Source: VRUB01 sp046758085 (lineage in GTDB: Bacteria; Pseudomonadota; Gammaproteobacteria; Acidiferrobacterales; SPGG2). Taken from it: 35,825 bases of DNA. The DNA lies in NCBI GenBank assembly GCA_046758085.1, contig JBHHZP010000017.1:1-35825 (forward strand). Direction: 5' to 3'. Position numbers and translations under genes: made by a program. This document shows, one piece after another, positions 16,778-25,183 of this stretch. The notes under the pieces were generated by a model. That model was not told where the DNA came from and searched no databases. It saw only the letters and a list, made by a program, of their open reading frames with translations. Positions within the stretch are counted from its first letter, which is position 1. The number at the start of each line of letters is the position of its first letter.

Positions 16778-17377
16778 TTAGGATTTCGGTTTCACCACCT
16801 CGACTTTTTCTATCACCATGTCCTTCTGTGGCACGTCCCCGCGCCCGGTCGGGGTTTGCTCGATCTTCCGGACCGCATCCATCCCTTTGATGACCTTCCC
16901 GAAGACGGTGTAACCCCAGCCGCGCCCTGACTTGTTCTTGTGATCGAGGAAGGTGTTGTCCACGGTATTGATGAAAAACTGCGAAGTGGCGGAGTGCGGA
17001 TCACTCGTGCGCGCCATGGCGATGGTGCCGGTGGCATTGCTCAGTCCGTTATCGGCCTCGTTCGTGATGGGATCGTGTGTAGGCTTGCGCACCATTCCCG
17101 GCTGCATACCCCCGCCCTGAATCATGAAACCGGGAATCACGCGATGGAAGATGGTGCCGTTATAGAATCCGTCGGTCACGTACTTGAGGAAGTTCTCTAC
17201 CGTTACCGGTGCCTTGTGCGCAAACAGCTCCACCTCGATGGTGCCCATGTTGGTGGTGATACGCACGACGGGATTTTTGCCCGCTTTCATCTGCTTGCCT
17301 GCGTGCGTGATCTGCGGGGCCAGCGCTATGGTGGTTACTACAGCCACGAATGAAATAATTTTGCCAAGTTTGCCCAT
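16778..17377 (-). CDS. ppiA: Periplasmic peptidyl-prolyl cis-trans isomerase (cyclophilin)
   Basis: A cyclophilin that speeds proline isomerisation in folding proteins. The 199-residue product begins at ATG 17377, preceded by AAGGGAG. A signal peptide runs from MGKLGKIISFVAVV and ends with THA before GKQ, so the enzyme should be periplasmic. The core shows GTIEVELFAHKAPVTVENF, FHRVIPGFMIQGG, SQFFIN and GYTVFGKV, which contain the usual active-site Arg, Phe, Gln and His/Tyr positions. A longer frame to 17488 lacks family support. It lies 119 bp downstream of the EVE-domain gene in the same direction. Confidence 0.93.
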   Translation of the reverse strand: MGKLGKIISFVAVVTTIALAPQITHAGKQMKAGKNPVVRITTNMGTIEVELFAHKAPVTVENFLKYVTDGFYNGTIFHRVIPGFMIQGGGMQPGMVRKPTHDPITNEADNGLSNATGTIAMARTSDPHSATSQFFINTVDNTFLDHKNKSGRGWGYTVFGKVIKGMDAVRKIEQTPTGRGDVPQKDMVIEKVEVVKPKS

Positions 17378-17496
17378 AAGACTCCCTTCATTGCTAATGC
17401 TGGTGGTGCACAGATGTTGGCGCGCGGTTTCGAGGGTCTGCCTTGTTGTACCAGTCGCCCGGCGCCAATACCCGCAGGACATCGACACCTACAGGG

Positions 17497-17961
17497 CTAG
17501 TGCGCTTCCATTCTTAGAATAGCCTTCCATTGCGCAGCCGTCACCGGCATCACCGAAAGCCGATTGCCCCGCTGCACCAGCGCCATGTCCGCCAGCGCCG
17601 GGTTGCGCTTGATCTCGTCAAGCCTGATCAGCCGCCGCAACCGGCGCACGAGGCGAACGTCGACCATGAACCATCTCGGGTTTGCCGCATCGCTCTTGGG
17701 GTCAAAGTACGGGCTTTTCGGATCGAACGCGGTCGTATCGGGATAGGCCTCGCGCGAGATCTCCACGATGGCGACAACACCGCGCTCCTTGCAGTTGGAG
17801 TGATAGAAAAGCGCCCGGTCGTTCCGTTTCATCCGGTCGCGCATGAAGTTACGCGCCTGGTAGTTGCGCACGCCGTCCCAATGATCGGTCTGGTGTGGCC
17901 GCGCGGCAAGGTCGTCGATACTGAAGCCACTGGGCTCGGATTTCAAAAGCCAGTAGTTCAT
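17497..17961 (-). CDS. EVE domain-containing protein
   Basis: The 154-residue protein is a single EVE domain (PUA-like fold, thymocyte nuclear protein 1 family). It starts MNYWLLKSEP, then has DHWDGVRNYQARNFM and RALFYHSNCKERGVVAIVE, the parts that form the pocket in this family. EVE domains are thought to bind modified bases; the bacterial role is not established. ATG 17961 overlaps the stop codon of the upstream cyclo-ligase gene as ATGA, so the two are translated together, a pairing seen in other Gammaproteobacteria. Confidence 0.93.
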   Translation of the reverse strand: MNYWLLKSEPSGFSIDDLAARPHQTDHWDGVRNYQARNFMRDRMKRNDRALFYHSNCKERGVVAIVEISREAYPDTTAFDPKSPYFDPKSDAANPRWFMVDVRLVRRLRRLIRLDEIKRNPALADMALVQRGNRLSVMPVTAAQWKAILRMEAH

Positions 17962-18575
17962 GCGTTAGTTTCTTTTGGCATCGCATAGACTTGCTCATCG
18001 GTCACAATCGCCTGTAACGGTATGTCCCACAGGTCGGTATCGAGCTGATCGACACGTTGCAACTCATGCGCAAGCCCGATCAGGTGTGGTTTTCGCCAGT
18101 GTTTGCGATAGCGCAAGAACGCAAGCGTGCGGTCGTAAAATCCAGCGCCCATACCGAGCCGATTGCCACGAGGGTCAAACCCCACGAGCGGCAGCAGAAT
18201 AAGATCAAGCTTTTGTGCGCGCACAAGATCGCGCCTGCCGACCGCAGGCTCGAGTATACCGAAGCGGTTGGCTACCAACACGGTACCGGGCGCCGCCGGG
18301 GCAAACCACAATGCGTCGCCGCGCACACGTGACAGCACCGGCAGGTAGCAAATCTTGCGCATGGCCCAGATCCGGTCGACAACGATGTAGGGATCGATCT
18401 CGCCATCCTGAACCAGATAACACGCGATCCTGGCGCTTACCCGAAATAGCAAGGTGCTCGTGACATGTGCGGCCAGCCTTTCGGCCGCCCGCGCCTGCTC
18501 GGCAGGCGCAAGCGCCGCTCGGCGAGCGCGCAGGTCGCAGCGTAGTTGCGCTTTTGCACTTTTTGTGGTCGACAT
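17958..18575 (-). CDS. fau: 5-formyltetrahydrofolate cyclo-ligase
   Basis: This enzyme uses ATP to convert 5-formyl-THF to 5,10-methenyl-THF in the folate one-carbon pool. The 205-residue product shows the family pattern: basic N-terminus ending RRAALAPAEQ, YLPVLSRVRGDALWFAP in the middle, and LILLPLVGFDPRGNRLGMGAGFYDRTL at the ATP/folate site, followed by a terminal AIVTDEQVY. It sits directly downstream of the 6S RNA gene in the same direction, the classical ssrS-ygfA order, so part of its mRNA probably comes from read-through of 6S RNA. Confidence 0.95.
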   Translation of the reverse strand: MSTTKSAKAQLRCDLRARRAALAPAEQARAAERLAAHVTSTLLFRVSARIACYLVQDGEIDPYIVVDRIWAMRKICYLPVLSRVRGDALWFAPAAPGTVLVANRFGILEPAVGRRDLVRAQKLDLILLPLVGFDPRGNRLGMGAGFYDRTLAFLRYRKHWRKPHLIGLAHELQRVDQLDTDLWDIPLQAIVTDEQVYAMPKETNA

Positions 18576-18599
18576 TCAAGGCGTCTGGGGACAAAAAAA

Positions 18600-18788
18600 G
18601 ACGCCCTCCGCAAGTGCCGTCCCGCCCGTTCGCCTTGAACCGTTTGGTTCAAGTGGGGTGCCTCAGCGATGCCTCAGGCTTTCCGCTACGAGGCGGACAT
18701 GCACACCAGCAATCGCGATTCGGCTCCCCATATCAGAGCATTAGGTTCTAAGGACATCATAGAACGACACGGACACCGCAGGGGGCGC
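18600..18788 (-). ncRNA. ssrS: 6S RNA
   Basis: The region between zapA and the cyclo-ligase gene, where 6S RNA normally lies, has its hallmarks on the minus strand. The hairpin CTTGAACC/GGTTCAAG around AAAC (18634-18653) matches the conserved 3' arm hairpin. The 5' CCCCCUGCGGUG pairs with the 3' CACUUGCGGAGGG to close the rod. The total is about 190 nt. A -10-like TATCAT at 18795-18800 would place the start near 18788. A T-run (18593-18599 on the plus strand as A's) follows the closing stem and could terminate the RNA. 6S RNA binds sigma-70 RNA polymerase in stationary phase. The ends are estimates to about five bases. Confidence 0.88.
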
Positions 18789-18839
18789 ACTTCCATGATA
18801 GCGCCTTACTACCCGAAACGAAAAGATCTGCCGTTACCC

Positions 18840-19139
18840 TCAGGCCTCGTGGCGCAGGGCGGCGTCAATTTTGGTTTGCAGGAACCGCAGCTTCTGGTTG
18901 ACATCCGGCGCCATGCTGCCCTGCTTGCGTAGATCCAGCAGATCATTGGCGATGTTCAGCGCCGCCATGATCGCGCAGCGCTCGGTACCGATCACCTTGC
19001 CGCTGTCCTGGATCTCCCGCATCTTGCGGTCGAGAAAGCTTGCTGCTGCTGCCAAAGCATCGCGCTCGCCTTCGGGGCAGGCGACCATAAACTCCTTGCC
19101 CATGATAGTCACGGTGACACCGTCTTGAACGTTTTTCAC
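18840..19139 (-). CDS. zapA: Cell division protein ZapA
   Basis: ZapA bundles FtsZ filaments at midcell. The 99-residue product has the family shape: VTIMGKEFMVACPEGERDAL strand-helix start, then RKMREIQDSGKVIGTERCAIMAALNIANDLL and a C-terminal coiled coil. The start is GTG 19139, two bases before the end of the zapB-like gene, with GAGG immediately upstream. An EVE/fau/ssrS block follows it. It lies 52 bp before the inferred 6S RNA start. Confidence 0.93.
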   Translation of the reverse strand: MKNVQDGVTVTIMGKEFMVACPEGERDALAAAASFLDRKMREIQDSGKVIGTERCAIMAALNIANDLLDLRKQGSMAPDVNQKLRFLQTKIDAALRHEA

Positions 19140-19140
19140 C

Positions 19141-19356
19141 TCAACTTCGCTCCAGGGCCTTGAGCCGCCCGATCATAGTTTCAATGCGCGCACGCGCGAG
19201 TTTGGTCTTCTCTACCAATCGCGCACGCTCGTCCGCCAGATCCTGGTTTTCCGATCTTAGCGAGCTGTTTTCGTGTTTCAGTTGCTGGCAAAAATCGATG
19301 AGCTGATCGATCCGGCTCTCCAGCATCTTAATCTCGTCAGGTTCCACGTGCGACAC
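19141..19356 (-). CDS. ZapB-like coiled-coil protein (TIGR02449 type)
   Basis: A small protein of about 71 residues, nearly all coiled coil: MLESRIDQLIDFCQQLKHEN, then heptads to RLKALERS. It matches the short family encoded just before zapA in many proteobacteria, presumed to act with ZapA at the division ring. No ATG is available. Candidate starts are TTG 19359, GTG 19356 and GTG 19347; the last gives an N-terminus (EPDEIKMLESR) closest to what I expect. The inferred promoter lies just upstream. Confidence 0.85.
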   Translation of the reverse strand: MSHVEPDEIKMLESRIDQLIDFCQQLKHENSSLRSENQDLADERARLVEKTKLARARIETMIGRLKALERS

Positions 19357-19381
19357 CAATAATGATCTTTATTTTCAACAG

Positions 19382-19410
19382 AATATAGGACTCAGTTACA
19401 CCCGGGTCAA
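19382..19410 (-). promoter_or_regulatory. Sigma-70 promoter of the zapB-like/zapA/ssrS/fau unit
   Basis: On the minus strand TTGACC and TATATT are separated by exactly 17 bp. Transcription would start near 19375, about 20 bp upstream of the zapB-like start codons. This is the best-matching promoter in the window. Confidence 0.65.
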
Positions 19411-19728
19411 CGGTTTCTCTACATTTTTTGGGTGTTATAATCTCTCGTTCCGTGCGCCCGATGGGAACACCGCCCGTCGGCTGCCATCACCCGGGTATCG
19501 CCGAGACGCGCACCAGCCATCGCGCAGGCCCCGTATACGGACAATGACGGCAGCGGTTGTCCGCCAACATCAACTGGCCAGACCCACACACATACCGCTC
19601 GGGCATCAGCGACGACGCCCACATCCCTTCCCGCTGCCACGTGGGTGCCGGCTATGCCAGCACGCTACGGTCCCAAGGGCGGTCAAGAAAGCGCGCCGCG
19701 GTCGCGACGGTAGCAGCACTTCGGCATA
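19411..19728. other. Intergenic region before pepP
   Basis: This 318-bp gap between the division block and pepP holds no convincing gene. A perfect TATAAT lies at 19436-19441 on the plus strand, but the -35 region 17 bp upstream (TTTCTC) is poor. It could start a leader or small RNA reading toward pepP. No hairpin array or heptamer repeat is seen here. Confidence 0.4.
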
Positions 19729-21042
19729 ATGTACGCGATGGATATAAAGGTTGTCGAAAAAAGACGGCGTGAGGTGATGCAGGAGATGGGCGGCGGGGTG
19801 GCAATCTTGCCGACGGCGCCGACCCGCAGCCGCAATCGGGACGTGAACTTTCCTTTCCGTCCTGACAGCGATTTCTATTACCTCACGCAGTTCCCTGAGC
19901 CCGATGCGGTCGCCGTGCTGGTACCCGGCCGTGCGCACGGCGAGTACCTCCTGTTTTGCCGCGAGAAGGATCCCGCGAAGGAAATCTGGGACGGGCGGCG
20001 CGCAGGCCTCGAAGGGGCGCGCGAGATCTACGGCGCCGATGACGCGTTCCCGATTGACGACATAGACGAGATTCTGCCAGGCCTGCTCGAGAACTGCGAC
20101 AAGGTCTTCTACAGCATGGGGCGCGACCAGGAGTTTGATAACCGGCTCATGGGTTGGGTCAACGAGATACGCGCGAAGGCACGCGCCGGCGTCAAGGCAC
20201 CCGGCGAGTTCGTTGACCTCAACCACATCCTGCACGAGATGCGCCTGTACAAACGCCCGGAGGAGATCCGTTTGATGAAACGGGCGGCCAAGGTATCCAC
20301 GCGGGCGCACAAGCGGGCGATGCAAGCATGCCGTCCCGGCATGCTGGAGTACGAGCTCGAGGCCGAGCTGCTGTATGAGTTCACACGGGCAGGCAGCCTG
20401 GCCCCGGCGTACCCGCCGATTATTGGGGGAGGGCCGAACAGCTGTATCCTGCATTACACCCAAAACAATGCCGAGCTCAAAGCCGGCGACGTCGTGCTTA
20501 TCGATGCCGGCGCCGAGATCGATTGCTATGCGGCTGACATCACCCGCACATTCCCCGTGAATGGGAAGTTCAGCGGTGAGCAAAGGGCGGTGTACGAGGT
20601 GGTGCTGGCTGCGCAGCTTGCGGCGATCGAGCAGGCCAGGCCCGGCAAGCAGTGGAATCACCCGCATGAGAGCGCGGTGCGCGTGTTGACGGAAGGGCTG
20701 GTAGAACTCGGCCTACTCAAGGGCGAAGTGGACGAGCTGGTCAGGGAAGAACGGTACAAACGTTTCTTCATGCACCGTACCGGCCACTGGCTGGGTATGG
20801 ACGTGCACGACGTCGGTGACTACAAGGTAGACGATGTCTGGCGTCTGCTCGAAACGGGGATCGTCATGACCGTTGAACCGGGCATTTACATTGCGGCAGA
20901 CACCGAGGGCGTGGATCCGCGCTGGTGGAATATCGGTGTGCGCATCGAAGACGATGTGCTGATAACGCGTGACGGCAATGAGGTGCTCAGCCGCGACGCA
21001 CCGAAGCAGATCGACGAGATTGAGGCGCTGATGAATCCGTAA
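19729..21042 (+). CDS. pepP: Xaa-Pro aminopeptidase
   Basis: Removes N-terminal residues that precede proline; a cytosolic, two-metal enzyme. The 437-residue product has the aminopeptidase P N-terminal domain (NFPFRPDSDFYYLTQFPEPDA) and the pita-bread catalytic domain. Metal ligands are Asp 259 and Asp 270 in IDAGAEIDCYAADITRTF, His in HRTGHWLGMDVHD, and Glu in TVEPGIYI and in IEDDVLI. The start may be ATG 19729 or ATG 19738; neither has a strong ribosome site. It opens the pepP-ubiH-ubiI unit known from Gammaproteobacteria. Confidence 0.96.
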   Translation: MYAMDIKVVEKRRREVMQEMGGGVAILPTAPTRSRNRDVNFPFRPDSDFYYLTQFPEPDAVAVLVPGRAHGEYLLFCREKDPAKEIWDGRRAGLEGAREIYGADDAFPIDDIDEILPGLLENCDKVFYSMGRDQEFDNRLMGWVNEIRAKARAGVKAPGEFVDLNHILHEMRLYKRPEEIRLMKRAAKVSTRAHKRAMQACRPGMLEYELEAELLYEFTRAGSLAPAYPPIIGGGPNSCILHYTQNNAELKAGDVVLIDAGAEIDCYAADITRTFPVNGKFSGEQRAVYEVVLAAQLAAIEQARPGKQWNHPHESAVRVLTEGLVELGLLKGEVDELVREERYKRFFMHRTGHWLGMDVHDVGDYKVDDVWRLLETGIVMTVEPGIYIAADTEGVDPRWWNIGVRIEDDVLITRDGNEVLSRDAPKQIDEIEALMNP

Positions 21043-21043
21043 T

Positions 21044-21113
21044 TGGTGATTAGTGACTGGTAAGTAGTCACGGCTAAGTAGTTGCCAATCACGGATCACG
21101 AATCAGAAATCAC
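21044..21113 (+). repeat. Heptamer-phased hairpin between pepP and ubiH
   Basis: The gap carries GGTGATTAGTGACTGGTAA, then GGCTAAGTAGTTGCC, then CAATCACGGATCACGAATCA and AATCAC. Units like GTGATTx on the left arm face ATCACGx units on the right arm, so the transcript can fold into a long imperfect hairpin with a seven-base period. Similar tracts occur at 22339-22415 and near 16680-16705. Confidence 0.6.
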
Positions 21114-21114
21114 A

Positions 21115-22338
21115 ATGAAATACGATTACGATATTGTGATTGTTGGGGGCGGGCTCGTTGGCCTGAGTCTCGCGTGTGCGCTCGGGAGCAGTGGCTTGCG
21201 CATGGCGGTGGTCGAGCCCAAGGCGTTTCCGCCCGCTGCCGGGCCGAGTTACGACGATCGCACGCTGGCGCTGGCTTATGGGTCCAGCCGCATATTCGCC
21301 GGCATGGGGCTGTGGGACGCGCTCGAGGCGCGTGGCGCCTGCGCCATCAAGCGTATCCACATCTCCGACCGCGGCCGCTTCGGCATCACCCGGCTCGATG
21401 CCGCCGACGCGGGTATAGCGGCTCTGGGCTATGTGGTGGAGATGCCCGTGCTCGGGGCCGTGCTGCAAGAGGCGGTACGGCGGCTCGATTCCGTGAGCCT
21501 GTTGTGTCCCGCCACGGTGAACGCCATAGCGCTCGACCGCGAACCGGCCACGGTTCTGGTTGAGCGCGACGGCAAGTCCCGCATGGTATCGGCACGGCTG
21601 ATTGTCGGTGCCGACGGCGGGCACTCGCAGGTGCGCGAGGCCGCCGGGGTCGGCGCGCGCGTGCTGGACTATGATCAAACGGCCGTGGCCACGACCGTTA
21701 CGCCCGAGTTGGTGCACCATCACGTCGCATACGAGCGCTTCACGGACAGCGGACCGCTCGCGGTATTGCCGATGCGGGAAAATCGCTGCGCCGTTGTCTG
21801 GAGCGCGCAGCGTTCGCAGGTCGACACGATCCTTGGATGGGACGATCAGCAGTTCCTGCAACACCTGCAGGAACGTTTCGGGGATCGTCTTGGCCGGTTT
21901 GTCGAGGTCGGCCGGCGCCAGGGCTACCCGCTGTCTCTGACCCAGGTCGAACAGCACGTGCGAGCAAGAATGGTGCTAATCGGCAACGCCGCGCACACGG
22001 TGCACCCGGTGGCGGGGCAGGGTTTCAATCTCGGTCTGCGCGACGTGGCCGTGCTCTCTCAGGTCCTGGTCGACGCTACCCGAGCCGGCGAAGATATCGG
22101 CGACATACAGCCGCTGGCGCGCTACATGCGCCAGCGGCGCCGTGACACCCAGGCGGTGACTGCGTTCACACATGGCTTGATTAGAATTTTTTGCAACTCC
22201 TTCGCTCCGCTCGTGCTCGCGCGTAATCTGGGGCTCGTGGTTGCGGATCTGCTACCGCCGGTCAAGCGCGCCTTGATCCGCCGCACCAGCGGTATGAGCC
22301 GTCGCCTGCCGCGTCTCGCCCGCGGTCTGCCACTATAG
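21115..22338 (+). CDS. ubiH: 2-octaprenyl-6-methoxyphenyl hydroxylase
   Basis: A FAD monooxygenase of ubiquinone biosynthesis that hydroxylates the ring, at the inner membrane. From ATG 21115 it has 407 residues: the Rossmann FAD motif DIVIVGGGLVGLSLACALG at the start, the DG motif IVGADGGHSQVR in the middle, and the ribityl-binding GNAAHTVHPVAGQGFNLGLRD. GNAA in place of GDAA is typical of UbiH rather than its paralogues. The start at 21115 avoids the repeat-derived codons of the longer frame (from 21082). It follows pepP by 72 bp. Confidence 0.94.
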   Translation: MKYDYDIVIVGGGLVGLSLACALGSSGLRMAVVEPKAFPPAAGPSYDDRTLALAYGSSRIFAGMGLWDALEARGACAIKRIHISDRGRFGITRLDAADAGIAALGYVVEMPVLGAVLQEAVRRLDSVSLLCPATVNAIALDREPATVLVERDGKSRMVSARLIVGADGGHSQVREAAGVGARVLDYDQTAVATTVTPELVHHHVAYERFTDSGPLAVLPMRENRCAVVWSAQRSQVDTILGWDDQQFLQHLQERFGDRLGRFVEVGRRQGYPLSLTQVEQHVRARMVLIGNAAHTVHPVAGQGFNLGLRDVAVLSQVLVDATRAGEDIGDIQPLARYMRQRRRDTQAVTAFTHGLIRIFCNSFAPLVLARNLGLVVADLLPPVKRALIRRTSGMSRRLPRLARGLPL

Positions 22339-22415
22339 CGTGAGTCGTGATTCGTGAGTGGTGAGTCGTGTTCTCAGTTTGCTAATTGCGGGTCACGGCT
22401 CACGATTCACGGTAT
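22339..22415 (+). repeat. Heptamer-phased hairpin between ubiH and ubiI
   Basis: The left arm reads GTGAGTC, GTGATTC, GTGAGTG, GTGAGTC in tandem (22341-22368). The right arm reads GGTCACG, GCTCACG, ATTCACG (22392-22412). The arms are complementary in register, giving a hairpin with a seven-base sequence period and a loop of about 24 bases. Confidence 0.65.
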
Positions 22416-22442
22416 TCCTAAGGCTATGCCGGATAGCGCAAC

Positions 22443-23732
22443 GTGAAGAAGCGTTCAAATATTCACAAAAATTATGATGTAGTGATTGTCGGCGGCGGTA
22501 TGGTCGGATCGCTGCTGACTTGCGCGCTCGGCGACTCGCCCCTGAAAGTCGCGATGCTCGAGCGTGTGCCGAGCGCCGCGCCGCCCAAGGAGGACTATGA
22601 TCTGCGCGTGAGCGCAATTACGCTGGCCTCGAGCACGGTTTTCCAGGCGGTGGGTGCATGGCCCGGCATCGAGCGTCGGCGCATCTCGGAGCTGCGCGAG
22701 ATGCGCGTGTGGGATGCCAGTGGGGTGGGGGCGATCCATTTTGACAGCGCCGATATCGGCGAGCCGCGTCTCGGCTACATCATAGAAAACAGCGTGATCG
22801 TGGCGGCATTGGGAGAACGCCTGCAGCAGTTTGCCAACGTGGACTACCTGTGCCCGGCCGACATCGCTGAGATCGTGGTGGAATGCGCGCGCATGAGCAC
22901 CGGTGAGCCACGCGCAAACAGCTCGCGGGCTGCTCCCGGCGAGGTGAGCGTCGCATTAAAGGATGGGCAACACATCAAGGCGCGTGTACTGATCGGGGCC
23001 GATGGCGCGTATTCGCTGGTACGGCGCACGCTCGGTGTCGAAAGCGTCTCTCTCGATCTGCGCCAAAAGGGTATTGTCGCCACTGTCGCCACCGAGCGCG
23101 CCCATGAGCACATTGCCTGGCAGCGGTTTCTGCCGACGGGCCCCCTGGCCTTTCTACCGCTCGCTGATTCGCACTTGTCCTCCATCGTGTGGTCGGCCGA
23201 TATACCGCGCGCCGATGAATTGCTGGGCTTGGACGATGCCGCGTTTCTGGCCCAGTTGCAGGCGGCGTCCGGTGATTGCCTCGGGGAGATTGCGTCCGTC
23301 GGAGCGCGCGCGGCGTTCCCACTGGCGCTGTCGCACGCACAACGCTACACGGCGGCGCGCGTAGCGCTTGTCGGGGATGCCGCGCACATCGTCCACCCGC
23401 TTGCCGGACAAGGCGTCAATCTCGGTTTCATGGACGCGGCCACGCTGGCCGAGGTTATATTAGACGCCAGCATGCGCAGGCAGGATATCGGTACCATCGA
23501 CGTTCTGCGGCGCTACGAACGCTGGCGCAAGGCAGATAATATCGCCATGCTTGCCGTGACCGGGTCATTCAGGTACTTGTTCGGCAGCACCTGGCCGGCC
23601 TTAAGCGCGCTGCGCAACCTCGGTCTCGGGCTGACCAACGCGGCCGCGCCTGTCAAGAACCTCATCATGCGCCACGCCTGCGGGCTCGACGGCGATCTGC
23701 CGCGGCTGGCAAGGCGACCGTCGCAGCAGTGA
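22443..23732 (+). CDS. ubiI: UbiH/UbiF/VisC-family FAD hydroxylase
   Basis: A second ubiquinone ring hydroxylase, 429 residues, from GTG 22443 with no clear ribosome site. It shows DVVIVGGGMVGSLLTCALG, the DG motif LIGADGAYSLVRRT and GDAAHIVHPLAGQGVNLGF. Its place after ubiH matches ubiI (visC), which performs C5 hydroxylation; UbiF is the alternative, and sequence alone does not decide. Residues about 145-165 (ARMSTGEPRANSSRAAPGE) look like a small insertion relative to family members I remember. Confidence 0.88.
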   Translation: MKKRSNIHKNYDVVIVGGGMVGSLLTCALGDSPLKVAMLERVPSAAPPKEDYDLRVSAITLASSTVFQAVGAWPGIERRRISELREMRVWDASGVGAIHFDSADIGEPRLGYIIENSVIVAALGERLQQFANVDYLCPADIAEIVVECARMSTGEPRANSSRAAPGEVSVALKDGQHIKARVLIGADGAYSLVRRTLGVESVSLDLRQKGIVATVATERAHEHIAWQRFLPTGPLAFLPLADSHLSSIVWSADIPRADELLGLDDAAFLAQLQAASGDCLGEIASVGARAAFPLALSHAQRYTAARVALVGDAAHIVHPLAGQGVNLGFMDAATLAEVILDASMRRQDIGTIDVLRRYERWRKADNIAMLAVTGSFRYLFGSTWPALSALRNLGLGLTNAAAPVKNLIMRHACGLDGDLPRLARRPSQQ

Positions 23733-23933
23733 TTGTGGGCAGCGCACACGGCCCACGGGCACGGCCCGAAGCTGCACGCAAGCGCGCGCACTCCTTCCTA
23801 ACGCTGGCTACACCAGAGGCAACGGTGCGCGGCTGGATCCGCGTTCCCGCGTCAGGCTGGCGATGGTGCACGCACCCGATCGGACCGCCCGGTCAGGCTC
23901 ATGGAGCCATGCATCACATACCCGGGCAGTGAA

Positions 23934-25172
23934 ATGAGCTTATTCAACATTGCATCGCTGTTGATCGTGCTGGCGGCGCTGTTCAGTTACATCAATTATC
24001 GCTACCTCAAGCTCCCCACCACGGTCGGGCTGATGCTGATTGCGCTCGTCATGTCGCTCGCCTTCATCGGCCTGAGTAGCGTCGGGTTCGATCTCGAGCG
24101 ACGCGCAGAGGAGCTGTTGGGCGCCGTCGATTTCAACGAGACGCTCATGCACGGAATGTTGAGCTTCCTGCTGTTTGCCGGCGCACTACACATCAACCTC
24201 GATGACCTGGCAAAGCAAAAATGGGTAATCAGCGTGCTCGCAACAACGGGTGTGATTACCTCGGCGCTGATCGTGGCCACATTGACCTGGCTCATGGCGG
24301 GACTGCTGGGTCTGTATCTGCCTTGGATTTACTGCCTGCTGTTTGGTGCCCTAATCTCGCCCACCGATCCCATCGCCGTGCTCGGTATCCTCAAGACAGC
24401 AAGGGCGCCCAAGAGTCTAGAGACAAAGATATCCGGTGAGTCATTGTTCAACGACGGCGTCGCGGTGGTGGTGTTTATTGTGCTGCTTAGGATTGCTGAA
24501 GGCAGTGCCGATGTCGGCGCCGGCCAGGTGGTCCTGCTGTTCTTGTTCGAGGCGGTTGGCGGTGCCCTGTTCGGCTTCGCCATTGGCTGGCTAACCTATC
24601 GCATGCTCAAGCAGATGAACAACTACCAGGTGGAGATACTCTTAACGTTGGCACTGGTGATGGGCGGATACGCCCTCGCCGATACAATTCACGTATCCGG
24701 TCCAATCTCCATGGTGGTGGCCGGCCTGTTGATCGGCAATCATGGCCGTGTGCTGGCGATGTCCGACACCACGCGTGAGCATCTGGACACGTTCTGGGAA
24801 CTGGTGGATGAGATTCTGAACGCGGTGCTGTTTGTCTTGATTGGGCTGGAGGTGCTGGTGCTCACCTTCACGCAGCAGTACTTGCTGGCCGGGTTGTTTG
24901 CCGTACCGATGGTGCTGCTGGCGCGATTCATCAGTGTAGGTTTCCCGATTGGCCTGTTGCGCCGGGTCAGGGCATTCAGCCCGCACGTGGTCAAGATACT
25001 GACCTGGGGCGGGTTGCGTGGCGGGATTTCGGTAGCGCTGGCGCTGTCACTGCCGCAATCGCCTGCGCGCGGCGTGATCGTCGCCATGACCTACATCGTT
25101 GTGGTGTTCTCCATCCTCGTGCAAGGGTTGACGATAGGTCGGCTGGTCGAGTGGACAAAGAAGAAGCCGTGA
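23934..25172 (+). CDS. nhaP: Na+/H+ antiporter, CPA1 (NhaP) family
   Basis: An inner-membrane protein exchanging Na+ (or K+) for H+. The 412-residue product begins MSLFNIASLLIVLAALFSYI and has about twelve hydrophobic segments. The ion site is marked by the FGALISPTDPIAVLGIL helix and by ESLFNDGVAVVVF, whose Asn-Asp pair is typical of electroneutral CPA1 members. The late segment LTWGGLRGGISVALALSLP is also conserved. ATG 23934 fits the family N-terminus better than ATG 23901. The 200 bp before it hold no gene. It is followed by the large repeat region. Confidence 0.92.
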   Translation: MSLFNIASLLIVLAALFSYINYRYLKLPTTVGLMLIALVMSLAFIGLSSVGFDLERRAEELLGAVDFNETLMHGMLSFLLFAGALHINLDDLAKQKWVISVLATTGVITSALIVATLTWLMAGLLGLYLPWIYCLLFGALISPTDPIAVLGILKTARAPKSLETKISGESLFNDGVAVVVFIVLLRIAEGSADVGAGQVVLLFLFEAVGGALFGFAIGWLTYRMLKQMNNYQVEILLTLALVMGGYALADTIHVSGPISMVVAGLLIGNHGRVLAMSDTTREHLDTFWELVDEILNAVLFVLIGLEVLVLTFTQQYLLAGLFAVPMVLLARFISVGFPIGLLRRVRAFSPHVVKILTWGGLRGGISVALALSLPQSPARGVIVAMTYIVVVFSILVQGLTIGRLVEWTKKKP

Positions 25173-25183
25173 AGCGTGAGGAG

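Noticed and set aside
19419..19640. Small minus-strand frame of 73 codons before pepP
   Set aside because: No ribosome site, no family resemblance, and it lies upstream of the promoter found for the minus-strand unit.
19606..20667. Open frame of 353 codons opposite pepP
   Set aside because: A shadow of the high-GC pepP gene; composition is typical of antisense frames.
21044..22415. Heptamer tracts considered as a CRISPR array
   Set aside because: Units are seven bases, without spacers, and fold on themselves; no cas gene is near.
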